Positions 14,990 to 23,025 are shown, numbered from the stretch's first letter. The stretch: DNA of 30,965 bases from an uncultured Microbacteriaceae bacterium (GCA_946481135.1 CAMLMQ010000013.1:1-30965); one strand, 5' to 3'. A program made the numbers and translations. The notes: generated by a model not told the origin, from the sequence alone.

Positions 14990-15610
14990 ATGCGCATCGC
15001 GGCGCTCGCGGACGCGACGGGGCTCCCGATCGCGACGCTCAAGTACTACCTCCGTGAAGGGCTGCTGCATCCCGGCACGGCCACCGCCGTCAACCAGGCG
15101 GCGTACGACGACGGGCACGTGCGTCGGGCGCGCCTCGTGCGAGCCCTGCTCGAGCTCGGCAACCTGCAGCTCGGCGACATCAAGCGCGTGCTCGCCGCCG
15201 TCGACGACGACGCCCTTCCGCTGCACGACGCGTTCGGCGTCGCCCAGGATGCGATGGTCCCGCCGCGCGACCGCTCCGGCCCCGCCTACGCGACCGCGCT
15301 CGACGAGGTCGACGCCTTCGTGCGCCGCCACCGGCTGCACGTGCGCCCCGACGCCCACGTGCGCGGGATGCTCGCCGACGCCCTGGTGGCGATGCGGTCG
15401 GGTGGGTGGCAGATCGACCTCGCCGCGTTCGACGACCGGATGCCGGCCCTCACCGCGCAGGCGGCCGCCGAGCTCGGTCAGGTGCCCGCCGTCGACCGCG
15501 CCGCGCAGATGGAGGTCGCGGTCGTCGGAACGATCGCCTACGAGGTCGCACTCGGGGCGCTGCGTCGGCTCGCGCTCGAGCACGCGAGCTGGCGGCGCTT
15601 CGGGCGCTGA
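14990..15610 (+). CDS. MerR family transcriptional regulator
   Basis: 206-residue regulator. The N-terminal winged helix reads MRIAALADATGLPIATLKYYLREGLLHPG, with the MerR hallmark LKYYLREGLL, followed by the wing around AAYDDGHVRRARLV. A dimerisation helix follows (residues about 65-90). The last 110 residues are an unassigned helical effector domain without cysteines at the metal-sensing positions, arguing against metal sensing. GGGGGA lies about four bases before the ATG. Divergent from DUF4188 through the operator at 14924-14966. It ends five bases before the convergent flavoprotein stop. Confidence 0.9.
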   Translation: MRIAALADATGLPIATLKYYLREGLLHPGTATAVNQAAYDDGHVRRARLVRALLELGNLQLGDIKRVLAAVDDDALPLHDAFGVAQDAMVPPRDRSGPAYATALDEVDAFVRRHRLHVRPDAHVRGMLADALVAMRSGGWQIDLAAFDDRMPALTAQAAAELGQVPAVDRAAQMEVAVVGTIAYEVALGALRRLALEHASWRRFGR

Positions 15611-15614
15611 CCGA

Positions 15615-16979
15615 TCAGCCGGCGCGCACCCACGCCTGCGCGGCGACCTGCACCGCATCCCACGGCGCGCCGAGGGGAGGGGTGTACGACAGGTCGAGGT
15701 CGCTCATCCCGGACACCGTCGTCTCGTGATGCAGCGCCGTCGCGAAGACGTCGACGCGTTTCGACACCTCCGTGCCGTAGGAGCCTACGAGCTGCGCGCC
15801 GAGCAGGCGGCCGGAGTCGGCATCCCCCGTGACGCGGATCGTGATCGGCTTCGCGCCCCGGTAGTAGGCCTTGTGGTCGTCGGCCGCGGCGGTCGTGCTG
15901 CGCGGCGCGAACCCCGCGGCGACGGCCTCGTGCTCGCGGAGCCCCGTGCGGGCGGCGACGAGCTCGAAGACCTTGACGACCTGGGTGCCGAGACTGCCGG
16001 CGAACCGCGCCGATCCGCCGAGCGCGTTCTCCCCGGCGACACGCCCCTGCTTGTGCGAGGTCGTGCCGAGCGGGAGGTAGGTGACGCCGAGCATCCGGTG
16101 GTGCGTGACGACGCCGTCGCCGGCCGACCACACGTTCGGCAGTCCCGTGCGCATGTGCTCGTCGACGACGACCGCGCCGCCGGCGCCGAGAGTCGCCCCG
16201 GCGCGCTCGAGCAGCTCGGTGTTGGGACGCACCCCCACGACCGCGAGCACGAGGTCGGCGGTCTGTTCGAACGGAGCACCTCCGCGCGTGCCGACCACCG
16301 TGAGCCCCGCACCCGTTCGGTGCACCGATGACACGCGAGTGTCGACCGAGACCTCGACGCCGTGCCGCTCCAGTTCCGCGCGCACGAGGGCGCCGAGCTC
16401 GGGGTCGAGCGTCGAGAGCACCTCCGGTCCGCGCTGCAGCTGCGTCACCCGCATGCCGCGGGCGACGAACGCCTCCGCCATCTCGAGCCCCACGTACCCG
16501 GCGCCGACGATGATCGCCGACCGCGGCGCACGCTCGTCGAGATGGCGCTCGAGCGCGAACGTGTCGCCCATCGAGTGCAGCACGTGCACGCCGTCGTCGG
16601 GTCCGAGTTCGTCGAGCCCCGCGATGCCCGCGTGGGAGGGCAGCGCGCCCGTGCCGACGACGAGCTCGTCGTAGGGGATGCGGCTGAGCCTCCCGTCGGC
16701 ATCGCGCACCTCCAGTCGGCGCCCGGCCACGTCGATGTCGGTGGCGAACGTGTCGAGCCGCAGCCGCATCCCGGTCGCCTCGAGGTCGGCGACGGTGCGG
16801 TGGGCGAGCGACTGCCACGGGTGCACGTCGCCCGTGAAGTAGTACGGGATGCCGCAGATCGAGAAGTTCGGGTAGCGGTCGGCGACGACGACGGTCACCT
16901 CGACCGTGGGGTCGAGCTCGCGGGCGCGCAGCGCGGCGGAGATGCCCGCGTCGCTGCCGCCGATGGCGACGATGTGCAC
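15615..16979 (-). CDS. FAD/NAD(P)H oxidoreductase, NADH oxidase/CoA-disulfide reductase type
   Basis: 454-residue pyridine nucleotide-disulfide oxidoreductase. The N-terminal FAD motif is VAIGGSDAGISAA, the NAD(P)H-binding motif is AIIVGAGYVGLEMAEAF, and the second FAD contact is NVWSAGDGV. The dimerisation domain is C-terminal. Cys42 in NFSICGIPYY matches the single redox cysteine of NADH oxidase and CoA-disulfide reductase. The GTG start has GAGAGG upstream. It lies 14 bases after the aquaporin gene, so it is co-transcribed with it. In actinobacterial arsenic clusters this flavoprotein often accompanies a MIP channel; its substrate there is uncertain. Confidence 0.9.
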   Translation of the reverse strand: MHIVAIGGSDAGISAALRARELDPTVEVTVVVADRYPNFSICGIPYYFTGDVHPWQSLAHRTVADLEATGMRLRLDTFATDIDVAGRRLEVRDADGRLSRIPYDELVVGTGALPSHAGIAGLDELGPDDGVHVLHSMGDTFALERHLDERAPRSAIIVGAGYVGLEMAEAFVARGMRVTQLQRGPEVLSTLDPELGALVRAELERHGVEVSVDTRVSSVHRTGAGLTVVGTRGGAPFEQTADLVLAVVGVRPNTELLERAGATLGAGGAVVVDEHMRTGLPNVWSAGDGVVTHHRMLGVTYLPLGTTSHKQGRVAGENALGGSARFAGSLGTQVVKVFELVAARTGLREHEAVAAGFAPRSTTAAADDHKAYYRGAKPITIRVTGDADSGRLLGAQLVGSYGTEVSKRVDVFATALHHETTVSGMSDLDLSYTPPLGAPWDAVQVAAQAWVRAG

Positions 16980-16993
16980 AGGGGGCCTCTCGG

Positions 16994-17704
16994 TCAGCGG
17001 GCGGGGTTCGGAACGACCACGTCGGCATCGGCCGACACGGGTCGCGGGAAGAGGAGGGCGGCGAGGGCGACGCCGACGGCTCCGCCGACGAGCTGCGCGG
17101 CGATGAACGCGAGCGCCGAGAGCGGCTCGATGCCCGCGAAGGTGTCGGAGAAGATGCGGCCGACGGTGACGGCGGGGTTGGCGAACGACGTCGAGCTCGT
17201 GAACCAGTACGCCGCGCCGATGTACGCGCCGACGGCGGTCGCGACGACCGGGATCGAACGCCCGGCACGGGTGAGGCCGAGGATGACGAGCACGAGTCCT
17301 GCCGTCGCGACGACCTCGGCGAGCAGCGTTCCGATCGAGGCCCGCTCGGTGGATGCCAGGGCCGGGCCGACGTCGAACATCGTGTTCGCGAGCAGGGCCC
17401 CGGCGATGCCGCCGAGAAGCTGGGCGGGCAGATACCCGACGACGGCCGCCCGGTCGGTCCCGCGGCGCGTGAATGCCTCGGCGAGCGAGACGACGGGGTT
17501 GAAGTGCGCCCCCGACACCGGCGCGAGCACGGCGATCAGGACCCCGAGCCCGAGGGCCGTCGCGAGGCTGTTCTGCAGCAGTTGCAGCCCGACGTCGTCG
17601 GGGGAGAGTCGGGAGGCCATGATGCCCGAGCCGACGACGACGGTCACGAGCAGCGCCGTGCCGAGGAACTCTGCGGCCAGTCGCCGCCAGGTGAGGATTC
17701 TCAT
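16994..17704 (-). CDS. Aquaporin/MIP family channel, probable arsenite exit
   Basis: 236-residue channel with six predicted membrane helices and two half-helix motifs. The first is HFNPV (Asn69-Pro70-Val71), a variant of NPA. The second is FANPAVTVGR (Asn176-Pro177-Ala178), with Arg183 in the selectivity-filter position. MIP proteins conduct water or small neutral solutes, including As(OH)3. Next to two arsenate reductase domains and with no ArsB or Acr3 pump, it probably lets arsenite out, as known for AqpS of Sinorhizobium meliloti. The ATG lies nine bases after a -10 element, so the leader is almost absent. Confidence 0.9.
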   Translation of the reverse strand: MRILTWRRLAAEFLGTALLVTVVVGSGIMASRLSPDDVGLQLLQNSLATALGLGVLIAVLAPVSGAHFNPVVSLAEAFTRRGTDRAAVVGYLPAQLLGGIAGALLANTMFDVGPALASTERASIGTLLAEVVATAGLVLVILGLTRAGRSIPVVATAVGAYIGAAYWFTSSTSFANPAVTVGRIFSDTFAGIEPLSALAFIAAQLVGGAVGVALAALLFPRPVSADADVVVPNPAR

Positions 17705-17713
17705 CGCGTCGCC

Positions 17714-17742
17714 ATCTTGACGGATGCCGATGCCTCAGTCAA
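17714..17742 (-). promoter_or_regulatory. Promoter of aquaporin-flavoprotein operon
   Basis: Minus strand: TTGACT (17742-17737), 17-base spacer, CAAGAT (17719-17714), then nine bases to the ATG at 17704. It overlaps the arsRC promoter face to face. Confidence 0.6.
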
Positions 17743-17745
17743 CAT
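17717..17745 (+). promoter_or_regulatory. Leaderless promoter of the arsR-arsC fusion
   Basis: TTGACG (17717-17722), 17-base spacer, CAACAT (17740-17745), then seven bases to the ATG at 17753. The two -35 boxes form TTGAC-16 bases-GTCAA. Confidence 0.6.
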
Positions 17746-17753
17746 TGAGTCAA
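17739..17753. promoter_or_regulatory. Candidate ArsR operator
   Basis: Overlapping palindromes TCAACATTGA (17739-17748) and TTGAGTCAA (17745-17753) cover the arsRC -10 and start, and also part of the aquaporin -35. A bound ArsR dimer would block both promoters. Confidence 0.5.
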
Positions 17754-18418
17754 TGAACGACGAGTGGAACCTCGAGCACCGGGCGGCCCGTCACGCCGCC
17801 CTGGCCGATCCGGCGCGCCTGCGCATCGTCGACCTGCTCACCCTCGGCGACCGGTCGCCGAGCGAGCTGCAACTCGACCTCGGCACACCCTCGAACCTTC
17901 TCGCCCACCACCTCAACGTTCTCGAGCGGGCGGAGCTCATCATCCGCGGGCGATCCGAAGCCGACCGGCGCCGCAGCTACGTGCGGCTTCGACCCGGTGC
18001 CCTCGACGGACTCGTCGCCGGACCGACGGTCACCGCCCGCCGCGTCGTGTTCGTGTGCACCGCCAACTCCGCGCGTTCGCAGCTCGCCGCCGCCCTGTGG
18101 AACCGGCGCTCAGCCGTTCCGGCGGCGTCGGCGGGCACGCATCCTGCCGACCGGATCGACGCGGGGGCTCTCGAGACCGCCGAGCGTCACGGCCTCCCGC
18201 TCCGAGCGCGCCGACCCCGCCGCCTCGACGACATCCGCGCAGAAGGTGACTACCTCGTCACCGTCTGCGACACCGCGCACGAGGAGCTCGCCGTCGACGG
18301 GCTGCACTGGTCGATCCCCGACCCGGTGCGCGTCGGCACCCGTGACGCCTTCGACCACGCCTACGACGAGCTGACCCGGCGCGTCGACCACCTCGTGCCG
18401 CGCATCGTCGCGGCCTGA
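17753..18418 (+). CDS. ArsR repressor fused to LMW-phosphatase-type arsenate reductase
   Basis: 221-residue two-domain protein. Residues about 8-85 are an ArsR/SmtB winged helix (ALADPARLRIVDLLTLGDRSPSELQ, recognition helix near SNLLAHHLNVLERA). Residues about 96-221 are a low-molecular-weight phosphatase fold: P-loop CTANSARS (Cys102 to Ser109), a second cysteine at Cys172 (VTVCDTA), and catalytic Asp190 in IPDP. The ArsR half has no cysteine, so arsenic cannot be sensed by the usual ArsR cysteines; the reductase half may be the sensor. Leaderless start at 17753. Followed 14 bases later by a second arsC. It probably represses both its own operon and the divergent aquaporin operon. Confidence 0.9.
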   Translation: MNDEWNLEHRAARHAALADPARLRIVDLLTLGDRSPSELQLDLGTPSNLLAHHLNVLERAELIIRGRSEADRRRSYVRLRPGALDGLVAGPTVTARRVVFVCTANSARSQLAAALWNRRSAVPAASAGTHPADRIDAGALETAERHGLPLRARRPRRLDDIRAEGDYLVTVCDTAHEELAVDGLHWSIPDPVRVGTRDAFDHAYDELTRRVDHLVPRIVAA

Positions 18419-18432
18419 CCACAGGAGCACCC

Positions 18433-19089
18433 ATGACCGACACCGCCGCCCGCGCCACCATCACCGTCGACCAGGAGGCCGCCGTCGACGCGGCCGCCGA
18501 CCGTCTCGCCGTCGAGTTCGACGGCGTCTTCGGCCGCGAGACGATCGAGCGTTTCCTGCACACGTCCTACGCGCAGCTCGCCACCTCGGCGACCGTTCCG
18601 AACTTCCTGCCGCTGCTCACCGAGAAGTTCGCCCGCCAGCGGCTGCGCGCCCTCGCCCGGGTCGACGGCAGCGTCACCGACGGCAAGCCGACGGTGCTCT
18701 TCCTCTGCGTGCACAACGCGGGCCGCTCGCAGATGGCGCTCGGCTTCTTCCAGCACTACGCGGGCGACCGGGCGGTCGCCTGGTCGGGCGGATCCGCCCC
18801 CGGCACCGAGGTGAACCCCGTCGCGATCGAGGCGATGGCCGAGAAGGGCATCGACATCTCGGGCGAGTACCCGAAGCCGTGGACCGACGAGATCGTCCGC
18901 GCCGCCGACGCCGTCATCTCGATGGGCTGCGGCGACGCGTGCCCGATCTTCCCCGGCAAGCGCTACGAAGAGTGGGTGCTGACCGACCCCGCGGGTCGCG
19001 GCATCGACGACGTGCGCGTCGTGCGCGACGACATCGAGCAGCGGGTGCTCACCCTGCTCGACGAACTCGGCGTCCCCGCGACGCGCTGA
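18433..19089 (+). CDS. arsC: Arsenate reductase, LMW-phosphatase type with N-terminal helical domain
   Basis: 218-residue enzyme reducing arsenate to arsenite. Residues 1-80 form a helical domain (three-helix arrangement EAAVDAAADRLAVEFDGVF...ETIERFLHTSYAQLA) seen in actinobacterial ArsC-like proteins. Residues 87-218 are the catalytic fold, with P-loop CVHNAGRS (Cys92 to Ser99), GCGDACP (Cys166 and Cys170) and Asp185 in LTDP. The cysteines fit a thioredoxin- or mycothiol-linked cycle; which one is not decidable here. AGGAG lies seven bases before the ATG. It is the second gene of the arsRC operon and is followed by a hairpin at 19140-19177. Confidence 0.93.
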   Translation: MTDTAARATITVDQEAAVDAAADRLAVEFDGVFGRETIERFLHTSYAQLATSATVPNFLPLLTEKFARQRLRALARVDGSVTDGKPTVLFLCVHNAGRSQMALGFFQHYAGDRAVAWSGGSAPGTEVNPVAIEAMAEKGIDISGEYPKPWTDEIVRAADAVISMGCGDACPIFPGKRYEEWVLTDPAGRGIDDVRVVRDDIEQRVLTLLDELGVPATR

Positions 19090-19139
19090 CGCTGTGCCGG
19101 TGGGTGCGCGCAACTAATCCGCCAGTTCCGGGGGCGCCC

Positions 19140-19177
19140 CGCGTCTGATCCGTCACATGTGCGACGGATCAGGCGCG
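19140..19177. repeat. 15-bp hairpin downstream of arsC
   Basis: CGCGTCTGATCCGTC (19140-19154) pairs with GACGGATCAGGCGCG (19163-19177) with one G-U pair; the loop is eight bases. A GGGGCGCCCC palindrome (19131-19140) abuts it. There is no T-tract. It may act as the operon terminator or be a REP-like element. The rest of 19090-19227 shows no gene. Confidence 0.75.
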
Positions 19178-19227
19178 CGCAAGCGTCGATACCCGGCATG
19201 ACGGGCCACGGACGGATTCGGATGCGG

Positions 19228-19301
19228 TAGCTGAGGCGGGATTCGAACCCGCGACCTCACGATTATGAGTCGTGCGCTCTCACCAACTGAGCTACTCAGC
19301 C
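19228..19301 (-). tRNA. tRNA-Met (CAT)
   Basis: Minus-strand cloverleaf. The acceptor GGCTGAG pairs with CTCAGCT (G-U at the end), the D arm is AGCTCAGTTGGTGAGAGC-like, the anticodon loop CTCATAA is closed by a CACGA/TCGTG stem, and the T arm is CGGGTTCGAATCCCG. The anticodon CAT fits elongator Met; Ile2 with lysidine is less likely. CCA is not encoded. Confidence 0.92.
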
Positions 19302-19347
19302 GCTAGGGCTGCTCTCGTCGCCGCCTGGTGCACCGGCGAGAGCGCCG

Positions 19348-19419
<72 letters not shown>

Positions 19420-19476
19420 ACGCCCCGGCGAGGCCGAGGCACCAGGGAACTTTAGCATCCGTCCGCGGCCCCGTCC

Positions 19477-21330
19477 TCACCAGGAGGGCGCCGCGACCTC
19501 GTCGAGCGACCACACCGCGAACGCGGCCGAGTCGGTGGTGACGACGTCGCCGTCGACGGTCGCCGACCCCTCGGTGACGAGCCTCCGCGCGGCGGTGAGG
19601 TCGACTCCGCAGTCGACGCGGGCGGCGGCGCGCGTCGCGACGATGACGAGCGTCTCGGTGGCCGCCTCGCGGGCGAAGGCGATCGCGTCGGGGGAGGCGT
19701 GCAGCCAGCGCATGCCGCCGTCGGCGAGCGTGGGGTGCTCGGCCCGCAGCCGGCCGAGGCGCGCGTAGAGCGCGATGCGGTCGGCGGCGGCATCCGTCTG
19801 CGACCAGGGCAGCGGGGTGCGCGAGTCCTCACCGTCGATGCCGGTGAGCCCGAACTCGTCGCCTTGCCAGATGACCGGGATGCCGGGCATCGTCATCGCG
19901 AGGCCGACGGCGACCGGCACCGTGCCCGGGCGGGCGTCGTTGACGAAGCGCGGGATGTCGTGGGTGTCGAGCGCGTTCATCGTGCGGGAACGCACGCGCC
20001 ACGGGAAGCCGGCGACGAACTCGCGGTGCGAGGCGACCGCGTCGACGCCGTCCCAGTCCTGAGTCTCCCCGACGATCATCGACAGCCCGCCGCCCCCCGG
20101 GCTGCCGGGCGTGCGCAGCCAGTTCCAGACGGGTCGCGTGAAGTTCGCGTAGGTCATCGCCCCGTGCCAGGCGTCGCCCGCGAAGTCGGCCGCGGCATCC
20201 CCCGTGAACTCGCCGAGCAGCAGCGTGTCGGGGTTCACCTCGGTCATCGTGCGGCGGATGAGGCGACGCACCTCGGTGTTGAGGTCGTCGGTGCGGTACC
20301 GGCCGGTCATGTTGGCCACGTCGATGCGCCACCCGTCGAGGGAGTACGGCGGCTTCAGCCAGCGGGCGACGACCGAGTCGGGGCCGTCGATGAACCGCCG
20401 CCGCAGCTCGGCCGAGTTCCAGTTGAACTTGGGCAGGCTCGGCACCCCGAGCCACGAGACGTAGCTGCGCTGCTCGGGGTCGAGCCAGTAGAAGAAGTCG
20501 CTCTCGGGAGCGCCGGGGTTTCCGTAGGCGGCGCGGAACCACTCGTGGGCGTCGCCGCAGTGGTTCGTCGTGAGGTCGCCGAGCACCCGCATCCCGCGCG
20601 CGTGCGCCGCCTCCACCAGGGAGATGAGCGCCTCGTCACCGCCGAGCAGCGGGTCGACGTGGTCGAACGAGAGCGCGTCGTAGCGGTGGTTGGAACGGGC
20701 CGGGAAGACCGGGGTCAGGTAGACGAGGCCGACGCCGAGCCCCTGCAGGTGGTCGAGCCGCTCCTCGACGCCGGCGAGGTCTCCGCCGTAGAACTGGGCG
20801 GCGGTGTGACGGCGGTCGGGATCGACCGGGTCATCCCACGCGGCCGGCTCCGCCCAGTCGGGCAGCGCGCGGTCATCCGCCGCCGCGGACCGCGCGAACC
20901 GGTCGGGGAAGACCTGGTACATCACCGACCCGGCCGACCAGGCCGGCGGCGCATCGCCCGCGACGAGCCGGAAGTCGTCGGCATCCCGAGGGTCGAGCCG
21001 GTGGAGACCCCGCGCGTTGAGCCAGTGCGCCGACCCGTCGCCGCGGTCGAGGCGGATGCGGTACGGGTGGACGGGGTTCTCGACGGTCACCGCCGCCTCC
21101 CACCACTCGACGTGCGGCACCGCACCCGGGCGCCTCACCGCCTCGACGTAGAACGGCTCCCCGTCGGGGCGCACGCGCACCCGCACGCGGGTCGCGCCCC
21201 ACTCCTCGGGCACCCGCACGCGTAGCCGCACCTCGCCGCCGAGGGCGGGGTCGAAGTCGGAGACGTAGAAGGCCGACCCGTCGTGGTGCGGGTCGGCGAA
21301 CAGCGGGGCGCGGCGCTCGGCGTCGGTCAC
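19477..21330 (-). CDS. GH13 alpha-amylase family enzyme, cyclomaltodextrinase/neopullulanase type
   Basis: 617-residue glycoside hydrolase. An N-terminal beta domain (residues 1-120) resembles CBM34. The catalytic barrel carries all four GH13 regions: DLTTNH (252-257), GWRIDVAN with nucleophile Asp337, LLGEF with acid/base Glu374, and ALDTHD with His457-Asp458. The stretch AQFYGGDLAGVEERLDHLQ is typical of cyclomaltodextrinase, neopullulanase and maltogenic amylase. It acts on maltodextrins or cyclodextrins. No signal peptide is seen, so it is cytoplasmic. The GTG start has TAGCGT six bases upstream. Divergent from an alpha-glucosidase. Confidence 0.93.
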   Translation of the reverse strand: MTDAERRAPLFADPHHDGSAFYVSDFDPALGGEVRLRVRVPEEWGATRVRVRVRPDGEPFYVEAVRRPGAVPHVEWWEAAVTVENPVHPYRIRLDRGDGSAHWLNARGLHRLDPRDADDFRLVAGDAPPAWSAGSVMYQVFPDRFARSAAADDRALPDWAEPAAWDDPVDPDRRHTAAQFYGGDLAGVEERLDHLQGLGVGLVYLTPVFPARSNHRYDALSFDHVDPLLGGDEALISLVEAAHARGMRVLGDLTTNHCGDAHEWFRAAYGNPGAPESDFFYWLDPEQRSYVSWLGVPSLPKFNWNSAELRRRFIDGPDSVVARWLKPPYSLDGWRIDVANMTGRYRTDDLNTEVRRLIRRTMTEVNPDTLLLGEFTGDAAADFAGDAWHGAMTYANFTRPVWNWLRTPGSPGGGGLSMIVGETQDWDGVDAVASHREFVAGFPWRVRSRTMNALDTHDIPRFVNDARPGTVPVAVGLAMTMPGIPVIWQGDEFGLTGIDGEDSRTPLPWSQTDAAADRIALYARLGRLRAEHPTLADGGMRWLHASPDAIAFAREAATETLVIVATRAAARVDCGVDLTAARRLVTEGSATVDGDVVTTDSAAFAVWSLDEVAAPSW

Positions 21331-21336
21331 GCCAGC

Positions 21337-21342
21337 ACGCTA
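21337..21342 (-). promoter_or_regulatory. Leaderless -10 before GH13 maltodextrinase gene
   Basis: TAGCGT on the minus strand, six bases before the GTG at 21330. Confidence 0.45.
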
Positions 21343-21354
21343 CCGGGCGTGTGT

Positions 21355-21384
21355 TTCGACCAGGTGACCGCGGTTAGGGTCGAA
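21355..21384. promoter_or_regulatory. Inverted repeat flanking the alpha-glucosidase -10
   Basis: TTCGACC (21355-21361) and GGTCGAA (21378-21384) are separated by 16 bases and bracket TAGGGT (21375-21380), which lies six bases before the ATG. This is a possible operator controlling both GH13 genes. No regulator gene is next to it. Confidence 0.45.
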
Positions 21385-21386
21385 GG

Positions 21387-23015
21387 ATGACCGACGACTG
21401 GTGGCGCACGGCTGTCATCTACCAGGTGTACCCCCGCTCGTTCGCCGACTCCGACGGCGACGGCATCGGCGACCTCCCCGGGGTCACGGCCCGTCTCGAC
21501 GCCCTCGCGGAGCTCGGCATCGACGCGATCTGGCTCTCGCCGTTCATGACCTCCCCGCAGCGCGACGCCGGCTACGACGTGGCCGACTACTGCGACGTCG
21601 ACCCCCTGTTCGGCACGCTCGCCGACTTCGACGCGCTCCTCGCGGCCGCGCATACGCGCGGCATCCGCATCGTCGTCGACCTCGTGCCGAACCATTCGTC
21701 GAGCGACCACCCCTGGTTCCAGGAGGCTCTCGCCGCCGGGCCGAACTCGCCCGAGCGTGCCCGCTACGTCTTCCGGGAGGGCCGCGGCTCCGACGGCGAG
21801 CTGCCCCCGAACAATTGGCACTCGGTCTTCGGCGGTCCCGCGTGGACCCGCATCACCGAGGCCGACGGCACGCCGGGGCCGTGGTACCTGCACATCTTCG
21901 ACTCGAGCCAGCCCGACTTCGACTGGGCGAACCCGTGGGTGCACGAGCGGTTCCGCGAAGTGCTGCGGTTCTGGCTCGACCGCGGCGTCGACGGGTTCCG
22001 GGTGGATGTCGCCCACGGTCTCGTGAAGGCCGACGGGCTGCCCGACTACACCCCGAACCCCGACCTGGCGAGCATGGGCGGCGACGAGGAGCTCGCGCCG
22101 TACTGGGGCCAGGAGGGCGTGCACGACGTGTGGCGCGACTGGCGCCGAGTGCTCGAGGAGTACGACCGCGACCGCGTGCTCATCGGCGAGGCGTGGGTGA
22201 TGCCGCTGCGTCGCATGGCCCAGTGGGTGCGACCCGACGAGATGCACCAGACCTTCAACTTCGGCTACCTCGAGACGCCGTGGGATGCCGCGAAGCTGCG
22301 CCGCATCGTCGACGAGTCGCTCGGCGCGTTCGGCGAGGTCGGCGCGCCCTCGACCTGGGTGCTCTCCAATCACGACGTGATCCGGCATCCGTCGCGGCTC
22401 GCGCTCGTGCCGCCGCCCCCGCAGGGCGAGGGCATCGGGCCGCGCACCGAGCCGAAGCCCGACGAGGCGGTCGGCCTGCGCCGGGGCCGCGCCGCGACGG
22501 CGTTCATGCTCGCCCTCCCGGGCTCGTCCTACGTGTACCAAGGCGAGGAGCTCGGTCTGCCGGAGGTGCTCGACCTGCCCGACGAGGCGCGTCAGGATCC
22601 GACGTTCTTGCGCACCGAGGGGCGCAACTACGGTCGCGACGGATGCCGCGTGCCGATTCCGTGGGAGGCGGATGCCCCCGCCGCCGGGTTCAGCCCGAGC
22701 GGCGCGGCGTGGCTGCCGCAGCCTCCCGGCTGGGGCCGATACGCGCGCGACATGCAGCGCGGCGTCGCCGACTCGACGCTCGAGCTCTATCGTCGGCTGC
22801 TCGCCGTGCGGCGCGAGCGCGAGCTCGGCGCCGGTTCGCTGGAGTGGCTGCCGTCGTCGTCAGGCTCGGTGCTCGCGTTCCGCAACGCCGGCGTCACCGT
22901 CGTCGCGAACGTCGGCACGACGCCGGTCGGGCTGCCCGAGGGTGAGGTGCTCGTCGCGAGCGGGCCGGTCGGTGAGGGCGTGCTGCCGGGCGACACGACG
23001 GTCTGGCTCGCCTGA
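21387..23015 (+). CDS. GH13 alpha-glucosidase
   Basis: 542-residue exo-acting alpha-glucosidase of the oligo-1,6-glucosidase/alpha-glucosidase group, releasing glucose from maltose-type oligosaccharides. GH13 regions: DLVPNH (98-103), GFRVDVAH with nucleophile Asp207, IGEAW with acid/base Glu268, and LSNHD with His329-Asp330. The opening WWRTAVIYQVYPRSFADSDGDGIGDL is typical of this group. No signal peptide, so cytoplasmic, working on products of the divergent maltodextrinase. The start is ATG with TAGGGT six bases upstream. Convergent with the M23 gene; a palindromic repeat lies between. Confidence 0.94.
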   Translation: MTDDWWRTAVIYQVYPRSFADSDGDGIGDLPGVTARLDALAELGIDAIWLSPFMTSPQRDAGYDVADYCDVDPLFGTLADFDALLAAAHTRGIRIVVDLVPNHSSSDHPWFQEALAAGPNSPERARYVFREGRGSDGELPPNNWHSVFGGPAWTRITEADGTPGPWYLHIFDSSQPDFDWANPWVHERFREVLRFWLDRGVDGFRVDVAHGLVKADGLPDYTPNPDLASMGGDEELAPYWGQEGVHDVWRDWRRVLEEYDRDRVLIGEAWVMPLRRMAQWVRPDEMHQTFNFGYLETPWDAAKLRRIVDESLGAFGEVGAPSTWVLSNHDVIRHPSRLALVPPPPQGEGIGPRTEPKPDEAVGLRRGRAATAFMLALPGSSYVYQGEELGLPEVLDLPDEARQDPTFLRTEGRNYGRDGCRVPIPWEADAPAAGFSPSGAAWLPQPPGWGRYARDMQRGVADSTLELYRRLLAVRRERELGAGSLEWLPSSSGSVLAFRNAGVTVVANVGTTPVGLPEGEVLVASGPVGEGVLPGDTTVWLA

Positions 23016-23025
23016 CCGCACCGAT

